DNA of 63,289 nt, taken from positions 1 through 63,289 of the forward strand of contig NZ_AGSX01000048.1 of NCBI RefSeq assembly GCF_000235745.1, in the 5' to 3' direction. The position numbers and the translations under genes were made by a program. Position 1 is the stretch's first letter; each line of letters begins with the position of its first letter. The stretch comes from Stutzerimonas stutzeri SDM-LAC (lineage in GTDB: Bacteria > Pseudomonadota > Gammaproteobacteria > Pseudomonadales > Pseudomonadaceae). Shown in pieces: positions 35,400-45,742 of the stretch. Below the pieces are notes generated by a model that was not told where the DNA came from, did not search any database, and worked only from the letters and a program-made list of their open reading frames with translations.

Positions 35400-36749
35400 A
35401 TGCATATTCATATTCTCGGCATCTGCGGCACCTTCATGGGGTCGCTGGCGGTGCTGGCCAAGGAACTGGGCCATCGCGTCACCGGCTCCGACGCCAACGT
35501 CTATCCCCCGATGAGCACTCAGCTCGAGGCCCAGGGCATCGAACTGACCCAGGGCTACGAGCCCAGCCAGCTCGAACCCGCACCGGATCTGGTGGTGATC
35601 GGCAACGCGATGAAGCGTGGCAATCCGGCGGTCGAATACGTGCTCAACAAGGGATTGCCTTATGTTTCCGGCCCGCAGTGGCTGGCCGATCACGTGCTGC
35701 AGGGGCGCTGGGTACTGGCTGCGGCCGGGACCCATGGCAAGACCACTACCAGCAGCATGCTGGCCTGGCTGCTGGAGCATGCCGGCATGAGCCCGGGCTT
35801 TCTCATCGGCGGCGTACCGCAGAACTTCGGCATCTCGGCGCGGCTGGGTGGCACGCCGTTCTTCGTGGTCGAGGCGGACGAGTACGACAGCGCCTTCTTC
35901 GACAAGCGTAGTAAGTTCGTCCACTACCGTCCGCGCACGGCGATCCTTAACAACCTGGAGTTCGATCACGCGGACATTTTCCCCGACCTGGCGTCGATCG
36001 AGCGGCAGTTCCACCATCTGGTGCGCACCGTGCCTAGCGAAGGGCTGGTCATCCATCCCCAGTCCGAAGACGCGCTCAAACGCGTCATCGACATGGGCTG
36101 CTGGACGCCGGTGCAAACCACAGGTGAAGGCGGGCAGTGGCAGGCCAACCTGCTCAGCGCCGACGGCTCCCGCTTCGAAGTGATCTTCGACGGCGTCGTG
36201 CACGGCGTAGTCGACTGGGAACTGACCGGCCAGCACAACGTCAACAATGCCCTGGCGACCCTGGCCGCGGCGCGCCATGTCGGTGTGCTGCCGAAGCAGG
36301 GTGCCGAGGCGTTAAGCGAATTCTTGAGCGTCAAGCGGCGCATGGAGAAGGTTGCCGAGGTGAGCGGTGTGGCGATTTACGACGACTTCGCCCATCACCC
36401 GACCGCCATCGCTACCACGCTCGACGGGCTGCGCAAGCGCGTCGGTGAGGCGCCAATCATCGCGGTGGTCGAGCCGCGTTCCAACTCCATGAAGCTCGGT
36501 GCTCACCGCGAAGGGCTGGCCGAATCGGTGGCGCTGGCCGATCAGGCGATCTGGTATGCGCCGCCGAATCTCGGTTGGGACCTGGCCGCGACGGTTGCTG
36601 GCTCGCCGGTCGAAACCACCGTCTGCGATTCGTTGGAAGCGATCATCGCCAAGGTCAAGGCTGACGCCACGCCGGGTACGCAGGTGGTGGTGATGAGCAA
36701 TGGCGGCTTTGGTGGCTTGCACGTCAAATTGGCCGCCGCACTGGCGTAG
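35400..36749 (+). CDS. mpl: UDP-N-acetylmuramate:L-alanyl-gamma-D-glutamyl-meso-diaminopimelate ligase
   Basis: A 449-residue Mur-ligase homologue that reuses the murein tripeptide in cell-wall recycling. The N-terminus IHILGICGTFMGSLAVLAKELGH is the UDP-binding fold, AGTHGKTTTSSMLAWLLEHAG near 109-129 the P-loop, and DDFAHHPTAIATTLDGL the C-terminal domain. AGAGGT precedes ATG 35400. Its TAG stop lies inside the left arm of the inverted repeat that starts at 36746. Confidence 0.97.
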   Translation: MHIHILGICGTFMGSLAVLAKELGHRVTGSDANVYPPMSTQLEAQGIELTQGYEPSQLEPAPDLVVIGNAMKRGNPAVEYVLNKGLPYVSGPQWLADHVLQGRWVLAAAGTHGKTTTSSMLAWLLEHAGMSPGFLIGGVPQNFGISARLGGTPFFVVEADEYDSAFFDKRSKFVHYRPRTAILNNLEFDHADIFPDLASIERQFHHLVRTVPSEGLVIHPQSEDALKRVIDMGCWTPVQTTGEGGQWQANLLSADGSRFEVIFDGVVHGVVDWELTGQHNVNNALATLAAARHVGVLPKQGAEALSEFLSVKRRMEKVAEVSGVAIYDDFAHHPTAIATTLDGLRKRVGEAPIIAVVEPRSNSMKLGAHREGLAESVALADQAIWYAPPNLGWDLAATVAGSPVETTVCDSLEAIIAKVKADATPGTQVVVMSNGGFGGLHVKLAAALA

Positions 36750-36823
36750 GGTGGAAAACGCCGAAGGCTTTTTAACGCGTATGGTTGCGGCGGTGGAAAA
36801 CGCTTCGCGGTTTTCCACCCTAC
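36746..36823. repeat. inverted repeat of the GTAGGNTGGA family (pair 2)
   Basis: Perfect 13-bp arms GTAGGGTGGAAAA (36746-36758) and TTTTCCACCCTAC (36811-36823) enclose 52 bases. The left arm contains the mpl stop codon, so the repeat defines the end of mpl. It could fold as a long hairpin in the mpl transcript. It is the same family as the pair at 30379-30491. Confidence 0.85.
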
Positions 36824-36851
36824 GAGCTTCGGAATACGTCGAATTTGTTTT

Positions 36852-36970
36852 CAAAGCGTCGCGAGCGAAGCTTAGGCAAGGCGAAACCTTGCGAGAAAGC
36901 GGAGCTTGCTGGTGCAAGTGAGCATTTCGAGTAAGGTTTCAACGCAGCATAAGCAAGCGCAGCAGCTTTG
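36852..36970 (+). repeat. structured ~120-nt repeat, copy 2 (ubiX leader)
   Basis: Ends CAAAGC and GCTTTG pair, matching the ends of copy 1 (GAAAGC and GCTTTC) with a compensatory swap. Shared blocks are GCGAGC, GGCAAGGCG, AAAGCGGA, TGAGCATTT, CAACGCAGC and GCGCAG-AGCTTT. It has hairpins GCAAGG-CGAAA-CCTTGC and CTTGC-TGGT-GCAAG. It ends 11 bases before the ubiX ATG, next to the GGGAG ribosome binding site. Confidence 0.8.
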
Positions 36971-36981
36971 GGAGCACATTC

Positions 36982-37611
36982 ATGAACGGACCGGAACGCA
37001 TCACTTTGGCCATGACCGGCGCTTCTGGCGCCCAATATGGTCTGCGCCTGCTCGATTGCCTGATCCAGGAAGACCGCGAGGTGCACTTTCTGATCTCCAA
37101 GGCGGCACAGCTGGTGATGGCCACCGAGACCGACGTGGTGCTGCCGGCCAAGCCGCAGGCCATGCAGGCGTTCCTGTCCGAATACACCGGCGCGGCGGCG
37201 GGGCAGATCCGCGTGTTCGCCAAGGAAGACTGGATGGCGCCGCCCGCGTCCGGTTCCGGCGCGCCGACCGCGATGGTGGTGGTGCCATGCTCGACCGGCA
37301 CCCTGTCGGCCATCGCCACCGGGGCCTGCAACAACCTGATCGAGCGTGCCGCGGACGTCGCCTTGAAAGAGCGCCGTCAACTGATCCTGGTGCCACGTGA
37401 AGCGCCATATTCGAGCATCCATCTGGAGAACATGCTCAAGCTGTCCAACCTCGGCGTGACCATCCTGCCGGCGTCGCCCGGCTTCTATCATCAGCCGCAG
37501 ACCATCGATGACCTGGTCGACTTCGTCGTCGCGCGCATTCTCAACCTGCTCAACATCCCGCAGGACATGCTGCCGCGTTGGGGTGAGCACCATATCGTCA
37601 GCGATGACTAG
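36982..37611 (+). CDS. ubiX: flavin prenyltransferase UbiX
   Basis: A 209-residue UbiX, which joins dimethylallyl phosphate to FMN to make the prenyl-FMN cofactor of UbiD decarboxylase in ubiquinone synthesis. The FMN/phosphate motifs are [69 protein letters not shown] and [18 protein letters not shown] lies about ten bases before ATG 36982. The whole leader from the mpl stop to the ATG is made of the inverted repeat and the structured repeat. Confidence 0.96.
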   Translation: MNGPERITLAMTGASGAQYGLRLLDCLIQEDREVHFLISKAAQLVMATETDVVLPAKPQAMQAFLSEYTGAAAGQIRVFAKEDWMAPPASGSGAPTAMVVVPCSTGTLSAIATGACNNLIERAADVALKERRQLILVPREAPYSSIHLENMLKLSNLGVTILPASPGFYHQPQTIDDLVDFVVARILNLLNIPQDMLPRWGEHHIVSDD

Positions 37612-37676
37612 GCTGTGGTCGGATTGCGAAAGCGTACCGATCCGGCACCAATCGCAACAACGTCAGGGGAGCGGCT

Positions 37677-37976
37677 GTGAAACGACCGGCGATGCGATTT
37701 GTCTCGACGCTGCTCTCCGGCTTGTTACTTTCCGGCTGCGCCACGGTGCGCACCCTCGATGCCGCCAAGCCCGGCGCACCCATCATCTACTCCGGCAGCC
37801 GCCTGGACTGGTACAGCCTCAACGGCGGCTGCTGTCCCCTCGACCGGTTCGGTGCCGATGCGCCGAAACACGCGGCGCTCGATCTTCCCGCCTGCGTACT
37901 GCTTGATACGCTTCTGCTGCCGTCTTCACTCGCGGCCGTGCTCGGGCTGGGGTTGAACGTGCAGGGCGGTCTCTAG
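37677..37976 (+). CDS. YceK/YidQ-family lipoprotein
   Basis: A 99-residue lipoprotein with signal peptide MKRPAMRFVSTLLSGLLLSGC (lipobox LSGC). The mature part APIIYSGSRLDWYSLNGGC, then LDLPACVLLDTLLLPSSLA, is the YceK/DUF1375 pattern of small envelope lipoproteins of unknown function. The start is GTG with GGGGAG upstream. It follows ubiX by 65 bases. Confidence 0.82.
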   Translation: MKRPAMRFVSTLLSGLLLSGCATVRTLDAAKPGAPIIYSGSRLDWYSLNGGCCPLDRFGADAPKHAALDLPACVLLDTLLLPSSLAAVLGLGLNVQGGL

Positions 37977-38218
37977 TTTCATCATCCCGATCCACACGCG
38001 CTCCTAATCCCCGTGTTAGCGGGTCGCTTCGCTTCCGATAAGAAAAGGTTATCGCCGGATCAGCCGCTGTCATTAGGCAGCACGCCTGATGGTTCTTAGA
38101 GTGGCGCCATGCATAGGCCGCATGGCCGCCCAGAAGAACAAGAAGCCGAGGGAAGACGATGAGGCCTGGCCTGCTCACGAGTTGGCAGCGGCGCAAAAAC
38201 GTGTCGGCTGTTTCTAAT

Positions 38219-38227
38219 TCATATGAT
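38219..38227. promoter_or_regulatory. distal copy of the TCATATGAT operator
   Basis: The 9-mer TCATATGAT recurs at 38431-38439 inside the promoter spacer, with centres 212 bp apart, about twenty helical turns. This suggests a second binding site for the GntR regulator encoded next to it. Confidence 0.45.
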
Positions 38228-38419
38228 CTGAGTCGCGCTGAGCGTGTCTCGCGTGGTACGGCGAGCCTCGGTCGTGCGCATCCTGCTCAGGCTTGTCCAC
38301 GTCACCTTGATGGCCCGACTCTGCCGGGCCAGCTGCATGCAGCGCAGCGAGGTCGGATCGATTATTCAGGGTCTACTACATCGTTCGAGCGAATTCGAAA
38401 GCAAAGTCACCGGCCGAAT

Positions 38420-38447
38420 TTGACAGCCAATCATATGATGATAGGGT
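38420..38447 (+). promoter_or_regulatory. probable promoter with embedded operator for the galactonate operon
   Basis: TTGACA (38420-38425) is a perfect -35. TAGGGT (38442-38447) stands 16 bp downstream as a weak -10. The palindrome ATCATATGAT (38430-38439) fills the spacer, a position from which a repressor blocks polymerase. A start near 38454 would leave a 29-base leader before the regulator gene. Confidence 0.6.
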
Positions 38448-38482
38448 TCAGTAGATCCAAGGGTAGTCGCACAGAGGCTGGC

Positions 38483-39208
38483 ATGTCGAACAACTATCAC
38501 AGCGCAACGGTGGAATGGCTGGGTTCCTGGATCGCCTCGGGCAAGGTTCAACCGGGCGAGGCGCTGAAGGTCGAGGCCGGTCTCTGCGAGGAACTGGGCG
38601 TGAGCCGCACCGTGATCCGAGAGGCGATCAAAACGCTGGTGGCCAAGGGCATGCTCGATGTCGGCCCGAAGGTCGGCACCCGCGTGACGCCGGTGCGTTT
38701 GTGGAACCTGTTCGACGTTCAGGTCGTTGGCTGGCTGGCCGAGCACGGCCTGCCGGAGAGCTTCGTGTTGGACCTGATCGACCTGCGCCGGACCATCGAG
38801 CCGACCGCAGTACGCTGGGCCTGCGAGCGCGCCACGCCCAAGCAGATCGCCGAAATTCAGGCCGCCTACGCGTTGCTGGCCGCGTCCCTGGGCGACAAGA
38901 CCGAATACAACCGTGCCGACAAGCTGTTCCACGAGGCGGTGCTCGCCGCCAGTCACAACCAGTTCATCGAACGCATGGTCCCGGCGTTGGGCGCCTTGCT
39001 GGCGGTGTCATTCGAAGTGTCCTCGACGGTCCCCGACGAGCTCGGGCTGACCCTGCCGTTGCACAAGGACATTGCCGATGCCATCGCCATTCGTGATGGC
39101 GCGCGCGGCGTATGGGCCTGCATGACGCTGATCGAGCGTGCCGCCCTGACCATTTCACGTCATTACCCGGAGCTGGTCGTGTCACGCGGCGAGCAGACTG
39201 CGTCATAA
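38483..39208 (+). CDS. dgoR: GntR/FadR-family regulator (FCD domain), DgoR-like
   Basis: A 241-residue regulator. A winged helix (KVEAGLCEELGVSRTVIREAIKTLVAKGMLDVGPKVGTRV) precedes an FCD effector domain (LIDLRRTIEPTAVRWACERAT, FHEAVLAASHNQFI, HKDIADAIAIRD), whose D/H/H residues can hold a metal and a sugar acid. GAGG lies six bases before ATG 38483. It heads the galactose/galactonate operon and resembles E. coli DgoR, so it is probably a repressor released by galactonate or a later intermediate. The ATCATATGAT operators lie in its own promoter. Confidence 0.85.
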   Translation: MSNNYHSATVEWLGSWIASGKVQPGEALKVEAGLCEELGVSRTVIREAIKTLVAKGMLDVGPKVGTRVTPVRLWNLFDVQVVGWLAEHGLPESFVLDLIDLRRTIEPTAVRWACERATPKQIAEIQAAYALLAASLGDKTEYNRADKLFHEAVLAASHNQFIERMVPALGALLAVSFEVSSTVPDELGLTLPLHKDIADAIAIRDGARGVWACMTLIERAALTISRHYPELVVSRGEQTAS

Positions 39209-39232
39209 AAACAATCAAAGCGGAGTGCGACC

Positions 39233-40105
39233 ATGCAATGGCTGCCCATCTCGCAACATCGCTACAAGCTGGCCGAGGGCCCGTTCTGGGATGGCCGGGA
39301 CCAGGCGCTTTACTGGGCAGACATCGTTGGTCGATTGGCCTGCCGGCTGGGCCCGGACGGCTACCGGCAATGGCAACTGACCGAGCCGGTATCAGCCTTC
39401 ATGCCCTGCGCGAGCGGCGATGCGTTGGTGACCCTGGCCAGTGGCGTGTACCGCCTCGATCCCATCGCTACCGGGGCTGAGCTCAAACGCTTTTGTATCG
39501 CTGACGCCACGCCCGGCAACCGCGCCAACGAGGCGCGCTGCGACGCCCAGGGCCGGCTCTGGCTCGGCACCATGCAGAACAACATCGCTAAAGATGGCGG
39601 CGATATTCCGATCACGCGGCGCTCCGGCGGGCTGTTTCGGGTCGATCCGGACGGCTCGGTCACCCAATTGCTCAGCGATCTGGGCATCGTCAATACGCTG
39701 CTGTGGAACGGGGCGGGCGATCAGGTCCTCTGCGGCGACACGCTGGACGAATCGCTCTACAGCCACCGAATCGCCAACGACGGGCGCCTGGTCGACCGCA
39801 GCACTTGGGCTGGCCCGCATCCGCGTGGCGTGCCCGACGGTTCGGCCATGGACTCGCAGGGCTACGTCTGGAATGCACGCTGGGGCGGGCACTGCCTGCT
39901 GCGCTTCGCGCCGGACGGCTGTCTCGATCGCATCGTCGAACTGCCCGTCAGCCACCCCACCAGCTGCGTGTTCGGCGGGCCCGACCTGACCCATCTGTAC
40001 GTGACCTCGGCCATGCCAGGCGAGGCGGCGAACGAGCTGGACGGCGCCGTGCTGATGGCCGACGTCGGCATCGTCGGGCTGCCCTGTACAGGCTTCGCCG
40101 GCTGA
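39233..40105 (+). CDS. SMP-30/gluconolactonase-family sugar lactonase
   Basis: A 290-residue six-bladed beta-propeller lactonase. EGPFWDGRDQALYWADI near residue 15 supplies the metal glutamate, NRANEARCDAQGRLWLGTM the asparagine and core loop, and PDGSAMDSQGYVWNARWGG the catalytic aspartate. It would open D-galactono-lactone made by the downstream dehydrogenase to galactonate. GGAG precedes ATG 39233. It lies between the regulator and the dehydrogenase on the same strand. Confidence 0.9.
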   Translation: MQWLPISQHRYKLAEGPFWDGRDQALYWADIVGRLACRLGPDGYRQWQLTEPVSAFMPCASGDALVTLASGVYRLDPIATGAELKRFCIADATPGNRANEARCDAQGRLWLGTMQNNIAKDGGDIPITRRSGGLFRVDPDGSVTQLLSDLGIVNTLLWNGAGDQVLCGDTLDESLYSHRIANDGRLVDRSTWAGPHPRGVPDGSAMDSQGYVWNARWGGHCLLRFAPDGCLDRIVELPVSHPTSCVFGGPDLTHLYVTSAMPGEAANELDGAVLMADVGIVGLPCTGFAG

Positions 40106-40157
40106 CCTGTTTTATCCGGCCGCGCTGCGGCCACTTAACTGCTTAGGAGTTGTTCAC

Positions 40158-40976
40158 ATGGCTTCACCGCTTTCATTGCCGCCGACACCCGAACCCCAAC
40201 GCGGCGAGCGCCTGAAGGGCAAGGTCGTGGTCGTCACCGGTGGTGCCCAGGGCATCGGCGAGGCCATCGTGGCCTGTTTCCAGGCGCAACAGGCCAAGGT
40301 CGTGATCGGTGACATCCAGGGTGACAAGGCCGAGCGGGTCGCCGCCGGCTGGCGCGAGCGGGGCGGTGAGGTGCGCGCACTGAAGACCGACGTCACCCAG
40401 CCTGCCGAGCTGGAAGCGTTGGTCGGCATGGCGCTCGAGCATTACGGCCAGGTCGATGTGCTGGTCAACTGCGCGGGCGTCAATGTGTTCCGCGATCCGC
40501 TGGAAATGACCGAAGAGGACTGGCGACGCTGCTTCGCCATCGATCTGGACGGCGTCTGGTTTGGCTGCAAGGCGGCTTTGCCGCACATGGTCGAGCGCGG
40601 CATCGGCAACATCATCAACATCGCCTCGGTGCACTCGACCAACATCATTCCCGGCTGCTTTCCCTACCCGGTCGCCAAGCACGGCCTGCTCGGGCTAACC
40701 CGTGCGCTGGGCATCGAATATGCGCCCAAGGGCGTCCGCGTCAACGCCATTGCGCCGGGCTACATCGAGACGCAGCTCAACGTCGATTACTGGAACGACT
40801 TCGCCGACCCGCATGCCGAGCGCCAGCGCGCCTTCGACATGCATCCGCCGCGGCGTATCGGCCAGCCGATCGAGGTGGCGATGACCGCGCTGTTCCTCGC
40901 CACCGACGAGGCGCCTTTCATCAATGCCGCCTGCATCACCATCGATGGCGGCCGTTCGGTGCTCTACCACGATTGA
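40158..40976 (+). CDS. SDR-family D-galactose (or L-arabinose) 1-dehydrogenase
   Basis: A 272-residue short-chain dehydrogenase. The coenzyme motif is VTGGAQGIGEAIVACF near 27-42, VNCAGVNVFRDP follows, and the catalytic Ser-Tyr-Lys set is ASVHSTNIIPGCFPYPVAKHG. It would oxidise the sugar at C1 to a lactone for the preceding lactonase. Neighbours that process galactonate favour D-galactose; sister enzymes also take L-arabinose, since the sugars share stereochemistry at the relevant carbons. AGGAG lies nine bases before ATG 40158. Confidence 0.85.
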   Translation: MASPLSLPPTPEPQRGERLKGKVVVVTGGAQGIGEAIVACFQAQQAKVVIGDIQGDKAERVAAGWRERGGEVRALKTDVTQPAELEALVGMALEHYGQVDVLVNCAGVNVFRDPLEMTEEDWRRCFAIDLDGVWFGCKAALPHMVERGIGNIINIASVHSTNIIPGCFPYPVAKHGLLGLTRALGIEYAPKGVRVNAIAPGYIETQLNVDYWNDFADPHAERQRAFDMHPPRRIGQPIEVAMTALFLATDEAPFINAACITIDGGRSVLYHD

Positions 40977-41079
40977 GCAGTACGAGGGTTCGTTTTCAAG
41001 GGGCCGACAGCGGCCCCAGCGGCAAGCCGCCAGCAGCGCATTCGGTGGTGACGTAACAGGGTGGTGAACCCTGACGAGT

Positions 41080-41110
41080 CAACAAAAAAGCTATTCAACA
41101 AAAAGCTATT
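41080..41110 (+). repeat. 15/16-bp tandem direct repeat before araF
   Basis: CAACAAAAAAGCTATT is followed directly by CAACAAAAAGCTATT, differing by one A. It lies 23 bases before the araF ATG in an A-rich leader, and may be a slippage product or keep the leader unstructured. Confidence 0.75.
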
Positions 41111-41133
41111 CAATAAGAACAATGGAGGTAGCT

Positions 41134-42138
41134 ATGTTCCGGTCTTTCGGAATCCGTTCGCTTTGCTGTGCTGCGCTGACTGTGGGTGCGATGAGTTTTG
41201 CCGGTGCGACCCTGGCCGAAGACGAGGTCAAGATCGGCTTTCTGGTCAAGCAACCTGAAGAGCCCTGGTTCCAGACCGAATGGGCCTTCGCCGAGAAGGC
41301 CGCCAAGGACAAGGGCTTCACCCTGCTGAAGATCGCCGTACCGGACGGCGAGAAAACCCTCGCGGCTATCGACAGCCTGGCGGCCAACGGCGCCAAGGGC
41401 TTCGTCATCTGCACGCCTGACGTGGCGCTCGGCCCGGCCATCGTCGCCAAGTCCAAGTTCAACGACCTCAAGGTCATGGCCGTCGATGATCGCTTCGTCG
41501 ATGCCAAGGGCCAGCCCATGGAAGAGGTACCGTACCTCGGTATGGCGGCCTTCGAGGTGGGCCAGAAGCAGGGCGCAGCCATGGCCGAAGAGGCCAAGAA
41601 GCGCGGCTGGGACTGGAACGACACCTACGCGGTGATCAACACATATAACGAGCTCGACACCGGCAAGAAACGCACCGACGGTTCGGTGGATGCGTTGAAG
41701 AAGGCCGGCTTTCCCGAAGATCACATCTTCTACACCCCGCAGAAGACCCTCGATGTTCCGGGCAGCATGAACGCCACCACTTCGGCGCTGGTGAAACTGC
41801 CGCGCGGCGCGAAGAACCTGATCATCGGCGGCATGAACGACAACACCGTGCTGGGCGGCGTGCGCGCCACCGAAAGCGCCGGGTTCAGTGCCGAGAATGT
41901 GATCGGTATCGGCATCAATGGCACTGACGCCATCGGCGAGCTGAAGAAGGACAACAGCGGCTTCTACGGCTCGATGCTGCCCAGCCCGCACATCGAAGGC
42001 TATGAAACCGCGCGGATGATGTACGAGTGGGTTACCGAGGGCAAAGAGCCGCCCAAGTACACCGCGATGGACGAAGTCACCCTGATTACCCGCGAGAACT
42101 TCCAGGAAGAACTGGAAAAAATCGGCCTCTGGAAATAA
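41134..42138 (+). CDS. araF: L-arabinose/D-galactose ABC transporter, periplasmic binding protein
   Basis: A 334-residue sugar-binding protein close to AraF. A signal peptide ends at AGATLAEDEVKIGFLV (cleavage after LA). Family parts include PEEPWFQTEWAFAEKAAKDKGF, VMAVDDRFVDAKGQPM, INTYNELDTGKKRTDG, NLIIGGMNDNTVLGGVRATE and IGINGTDAI. GGAGG lies five bases before ATG 41134. AraF binds both L-arabinose and D-galactose, which fits a galactose operon. It is followed by araG and araH. Confidence 0.92.
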   Translation: MFRSFGIRSLCCAALTVGAMSFAGATLAEDEVKIGFLVKQPEEPWFQTEWAFAEKAAKDKGFTLLKIAVPDGEKTLAAIDSLAANGAKGFVICTPDVALGPAIVAKSKFNDLKVMAVDDRFVDAKGQPMEEVPYLGMAAFEVGQKQGAAMAEEAKKRGWDWNDTYAVINTYNELDTGKKRTDGSVDALKKAGFPEDHIFYTPQKTLDVPGSMNATTSALVKLPRGAKNLIIGGMNDNTVLGGVRATESAGFSAENVIGIGINGTDAIGELKKDNSGFYGSMLPSPHIEGYETARMMYEWVTEGKEPPKYTAMDEVTLITRENFQEELEKIGLWK

Positions 42139-42223
42139 GCCGATCCATTCGTGGGAGGCCTGATTCTGGGCCGATTTCAGTATCGAACTCGCCCAGTCGA
42201 ACGGGCGAGGGTGGAGAGGCTCC

Positions 42224-43738
<1,515 letters not shown>

Positions 43739-43759
43739 ACAACAATGATGAGGTGCTTT

Positions 43760-44728
43760 ATGTCTGCTCAACAAAACGCTCTGGCCGCGCCGCGGCAGGG
43801 TCTCAACATGCGCCGCTTTCTCGATGACTGGGTCATGGTGCTGGCGGCGCTCGGCATCTTCGTGCTGTCGGCAATCTTCATCGAGAACTTCCTCTCGCCG
43901 CTGAACATGCGCGGCCTGGGGCTGGCGATCTCAACCGTGGGCATCGCCGCCTGCACCATGCTGTTCTGCCTGGCTTCCGGGCACTTCGACCTGTCGGTTG
44001 GCTCAGTGATCGCCTGCGCTGGCGTGGTGGCCGCGGTGGTGATGCGCGATACCGAAAGCGTGTTCCTCGGTGTTTCGGCGGCACTGGCGATGGGGTTGGT
44101 GGTCGGCCTGATCAACGGCATCGTGATCGCCAAACTGCGTATCAACGCGCTGATCGCCACGCTGGCGACCATGCAGATCGTGCGCGGGCTGGCCTATATC
44201 TTCTCCAACGGCAAGGCCGTCGGGGTGATGCAGGAGGACTTCTTCCTGTTCGGCAACGGCAGCCTGTTCGGTGTGCCGGTGCCCATTCTGATCACCGTGG
44301 TCTGCTTTGCCTTCTTCGGCTGGCTGCTCAACTACACCACTTACGGCCGCAACACCATGGCCATCGGCGGCAATCAGGAAGCGGCGCTGCTGGCCGGTGT
44401 CCATGTCGATCGCACCAAGATCATTATCTTCGCCGTGCATGGCCTGATCGGTGCGCTGGCCGGCGTGGTGCTGGCGTCGCGGATGACCTCGGGGCAGCCG
44501 ATGATCGGCCAGGGCTTCGAGCTGACGGTGATTTCTGCCTGTGTGCTCGGGGGCGTCTCGCTCAGCGGCGGCATCGGCATGATCCGCCACGTGATCGCGG
44601 GGGTGCTGATTCTGGCGATCATCGAGAACGCGATGAACCTGAAGAATATCGACACCTTCTACCAGTACGTCATCCGCGGCACGATTCTACTGCTGGCGGT
44701 GATCATCGATCGGCTGAAGCAGCGCTGA
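43760..44728 (+). CDS. araH: sugar ABC transporter permease AraH
   Basis: A 322-residue inner-membrane permease with about ten hydrophobic segments. CUT2-family features include MLFCLASGHFDLSVGSVIA, INALIATLATMQIVRGLAYI, MAIGGNQEAALLAGVHVDRTK and ISACVLGGVSLSGG. I chose ATG 43760 because GAGG stands six bases upstream; a frame opening five codons earlier has no ribosome binding site. It follows araG by 21 bases. Confidence 0.93.
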   Translation: MSAQQNALAAPRQGLNMRRFLDDWVMVLAALGIFVLSAIFIENFLSPLNMRGLGLAISTVGIAACTMLFCLASGHFDLSVGSVIACAGVVAAVVMRDTESVFLGVSAALAMGLVVGLINGIVIAKLRINALIATLATMQIVRGLAYIFSNGKAVGVMQEDFFLFGNGSLFGVPVPILITVVCFAFFGWLLNYTTYGRNTMAIGGNQEAALLAGVHVDRTKIIIFAVHGLIGALAGVVLASRMTSGQPMIGQGFELTVISACVLGGVSLSGGIGMIRHVIAGVLILAIIENAMNLKNIDTFYQYVIRGTILLLAVIIDRLKQR

Positions 44729-44767
44729 TCCCAATCGCGTCGCTGACCGGCGCGCTGGAGAAATTCC

Positions 44768-45742
44768 GTGGATACACACCTGATCGCGCTGGATTGGGGT
44801 ACCAGCTCATTGCGCGCTTATCGGCTCGGTGCGGCCGGCGAAACGCTGGACGTGCGCAGCTTGCCGCTGGGTGTCATGCAACTCGACGGTAGCGAGGCGA
44901 GCTTCGAGCGTGCGCTGGAACAGGCCTGCGGCGACTGGCAGCGCGCCGCTCCCCAAGCTCCGATGATCGCCTGCGGCATGGTCGGCAGCGCCCAGGGTTG
45001 GCGTGAAGCCCGTTATATCGAAGCACCGCTCGGTGCCGATGAGCTGACGTTGTTGCCCATCGAGCGCTTGCATGGGATGCCGCTATGGCTGGTGCCCGGC
45101 GTGATTCAGCGCGGCAGCGTGCCGAATGTGATGCGTGGTGAAGAAACCCAGGTGTTCGGCCTGCTCGAAGACGATGCCGATCCGCTTGCGCCATTGCTGA
45201 TCGGCCTGCCGGGCAGCCACAGCAAATGGGTCATGGTGGAGAAGGGACAGCTCAGCCGGTTCCAGACGTTCATGACCGGGGAGGTCTATCAGGCACTGCT
45301 CGGCCACACGATCCTCGGTCGCACGGCGCAGACCCGCGACAGCTTCAACGCCGCGGCCTTCGAGCGCGGTCTGCAGATCGCCAGGTCGAGCGAGGGCCAG
45401 GCCGGCCCGCTTTCGACCATCTTCAGCAGCCGCACGCTGGTGCTGACCGGCGAACTCAGCGGCGCAGCACAAGGCGATTACCTGTCCGGCCTGCTGATCG
45501 GCCATGAGCTGACGGCCATGACCTCGGCGCTGCAGGTGCCGCCATCGCAACCCATCGTCCTCATCGGCAATTCGACGCTGTGTGCCCGTTACCTGTGGGC
45601 GCTCGAACACTGCGGCTTCGAGTCGCTGCGCTTCGCGCCGGAGGCCACGGCGGCCGGGCTATGGAAGATTGCCGCGGGCGCTGGCCTGGTCACCACCGAC
45701 GCTGCAGGAGAGCCGAATGTTCGACCGTACGCTCGCCATTAA
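44768..45742 (+). CDS. dgoK: 2-dehydro-3-deoxygalactonokinase
   Basis: A 324-residue ASKHA-fold kinase that phosphorylates 2-keto-3-deoxygalactonate at C6. LIALDWGTSSLRAY at the N-terminus is the phosphate-1 loop, MIACGMVGSAQGW follows, LIGLPGSHSKWVMVEKGQL is the sugar-binding stretch, and the C-terminal IVLIGNSTLCARY a second ATP motif. GTG 44768 follows GGAG. Its end overlaps the dgoA start by 26 bases, so the kinase and aldolase are translationally coupled. Confidence 0.93.
   Translation: MDTHLIALDWGTSSLRAYRLGAAGETLDVRSLPLGVMQLDGSEASFERALEQACGDWQRAAPQAPMIACGMVGSAQGWREARYIEAPLGADELTLLPIERLHGMPLWLVPGVIQRGSVPNVMRGEETQVFGLLEDDADPLAPLLIGLPGSHSKWVMVEKGQLSRFQTFMTGEVYQALLGHTILGRTAQTRDSFNAAAFERGLQIARSSEGQAGPLSTIFSSRTLVLTGELSGAAQGDYLSGLLIGHELTAMTSALQVPPSQPIVLIGNSTLCARYLWALEHCGFESLRFAPEATAAGLWKIAAGAGLVTTDAAGEPNVRPYARH

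Larger units (their letters stand above)
37977..38482. other. 506-bp region upstream of the galactonate island
   Basis: It holds the promoter and operators described separately. A 31-codon frame at 38122-38217 reads MAAQKNKKPREDDEAWPAHE and onward, but has no strong ribosome binding site and no known match, so it is not called. The left half is otherwise featureless. In P. aeruginosa, as I recall, ubiX is followed by different genes, so this is probably the left junction of the inserted island. Confidence 0.45.

Noticed and set aside
36852-36970. Structured repeat as an integron attC site
   Set aside because: The core and inverse-core motifs of attC are not present, and no integrase or cassette is nearby.
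38122-38217. A 31-codon frame upstream of the galactonate operon
   Set aside because: No good ribosome binding site and no known family; kept only as a note in the intergenic entry.
41080-41110. Tandem repeat as a possible CRISPR or iteron array
   Set aside because: Only two nearly identical units without spacers; it is a simple local duplication.
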